A stretch of DNA of 64,000 bases from JBAXPV01 sp037132075 (lineage in GTDB: Bacteria; Bacteroidota; Bacteroidia; Bacteroidales; CAIXZF01), in the NCBI GenBank assembly GCA_037132075.1, contig JBAXPV010000002.1, positions 124,001 through 188,000 of the forward strand. The letters run 5' to 3'. The translations under genes and the position numbers were made by a program. Of this stretch, positions 63,424 through 64,000 are shown piece after piece; the stretch's first letter is position 1; every line of letters begins with the position of its first letter. Below the pieces are notes generated by a model. The model was not told where the DNA came from. It was given only the letters and a program-made list of their open reading frames with translations, and did not search any database.

Positions 63424-64000
63424 TTAAGTTGATTGGTTCATAAAGCCCTGGCGTTGAATCACATCAAGAAACACCTTGGAAAAGTGAACGTTATCTTTAC
63501 GTGAATAACGTTTTTGGGTAAAGATCTGGGCCAGGGTTAACAATTGATTTTCTTCCAACAGCGTTTTGGTGAGCGGAAGCGCTTCTTTTTCCCGGTAAAT
63601 CTCATTAATACGCTCCGGGGAATAATCGCAATACTCCTCCTGGTGAACAATCCCATGCATGGGAAGCCTATCGACCAGTTCCGGGTTTTCATCAGGATAT
63701 CCCACAACCAGTGTTGTCACGGGAACAACTCCTACCGGCAGTTTAAAGAACTCAACCAATTTATCGGCCATATAAGTTGTGGTCCCGAGGTAACAAATTC
63801 CTAAACCCTTGTCTTCGGCAGCGATACAGACATTCTGTGCTGCGATGAGCGCGTCAATTGAACCTGTGAAAAAGGAAAGGAAGTTATCATAACCCGGATC
63901 AGCCTCACGATTTTCACACCATATATTAAAGCGTCTAAAATCGCAACAGAAAGTAAGCAGGACCGGAGCTTGTAAGACCATCCCCTGGCGAAAATGCAAT
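63424..64000 (-). CDS. Nitroreductase family protein (N-terminus outside the window)
   Basis: At least 191 residues, open to the window edge. GSIDALIAAQNVCIAAEDKGLGICYLG and LPVGVVPVTTLVVGYPDENPE are the flavin-binding landmarks of the NfsA/FRP-type nitroreductases, and the C-terminal extension (EEYCDYSPERINEIY) also fits that subgroup. Probably an FMN-dependent NAD(P)H oxidoreductase. It lies eight bases upstream of the glycosyltransferase gene. Confidence 0.82.
   Translation of the reverse strand, partial: LHFRQGMVLQAPVLLTFCCDFRRFNIWCENREADPGYDNFLSFFTGSIDALIAAQNVCIAAEDKGLGICYLGTTTYMADKLVEFFKLPVGVVPVTTLVVGYPDENPELVDRLPMHGIVHQEEYCDYSPERINEIYREKEALPLTKTLLEENQLLTLAQIFTQKRYSRKDNVHFSKVFLDVIQRQGFMNQST

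Overview
The window comes from a member of the Bacteroidota, probably an anaerobic or fermentative Bacteroidales-type lineage. The evidence is the TAnnTTTG-type promoters, signal peptides ending in AQ/SQ, two proteins with type IX secretion (T9SS) sorting domains, SprB-like repeats, a DUF3467 gene behind rpoC, and a branched-chain/butyrate acyl-CoA gene set.

Positions 1-14.1 kb are the integrase-proximal part of an integrated element. A tyrosine recombinase (12788-13942, minus) lies next to the 3' end of an intact tRNA-Val (14091-14164, minus). Almost everything between is a tightly packed plus-strand operon. It holds a candidate capsid-type beta-rich protein followed by a strong terminator, about ten very small proteins with one membrane segment each, a membrane-anchored HExxH protein, a membrane-anchored protein with an annexin-like repeat, a peptidoglycan-binding protein, a GH73 glucosaminidase, five consecutive proteins with Sec signal peptides (two of them fibre-like with 28-residue repeats), a holin-like protein, a unimolecular-spanin-like lipoprotein and an LPD1-like HExxH protein. 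No terminase, portal, tail tube, tape measure, baseplate or conjugation gene is visible. The set looks like a non-tailed, possibly membrane-containing prophage; the left end and any replication or packaging genes lie outside the window. Inside it, two minus-strand small-RNA candidates share a promoter type and an identical 6-37-6 nt architecture, and they flank a small nuclease-like ORF.

Positions 14.3-36 kb are chromosomal: a dockerin-like secreted protein, a dipeptidyl peptidase IV, and a fatty-acid/butyrate block (enoyl-CoA hydratase, hydroxyacyl-CoA dehydrogenase, thiolase, nitronate monooxygenase/FabK-like protein, acyl-CoA dehydrogenase, EtfB, EtfA). A divergent pair of Fe-S electron-transfer proteins, fused isobutyryl-CoA mutase, butyrate kinase and an MBL-fold hydrolase follow. 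Together these can interconvert C4 acyl-CoAs, pass electrons through ETF to a membrane Fe-S oxidoreductase and make ATP through butyryl-phosphate. Between 25.4 and 29.1 kb is a decayed patch with microrepeat clusters, a four-helix-bundle gene and a remnant of a third dockerin-like gene.

Positions 36-42.5 kb hold one giant secreted protein with SprB/PKD-like repeats, dockerin-like and cohesin-like domains and a T9SS tail. From 42.6 to 57.7 kb is the translation/transcription core: rpsU, xerC/D, hpf, four tRNAs, tuf, tRNA-Trp, secE, nusG, rplKAJL, rpoBC and DUF3467. The right end has a frameshifted four-helix-bundle gene, another T9SS cargo protein, a fused branched-chain 2-oxoacid dehydrogenase E1, a Sua5/YrdC protein, a family 9 glycosyltransferase and a truncated nitroreductase.
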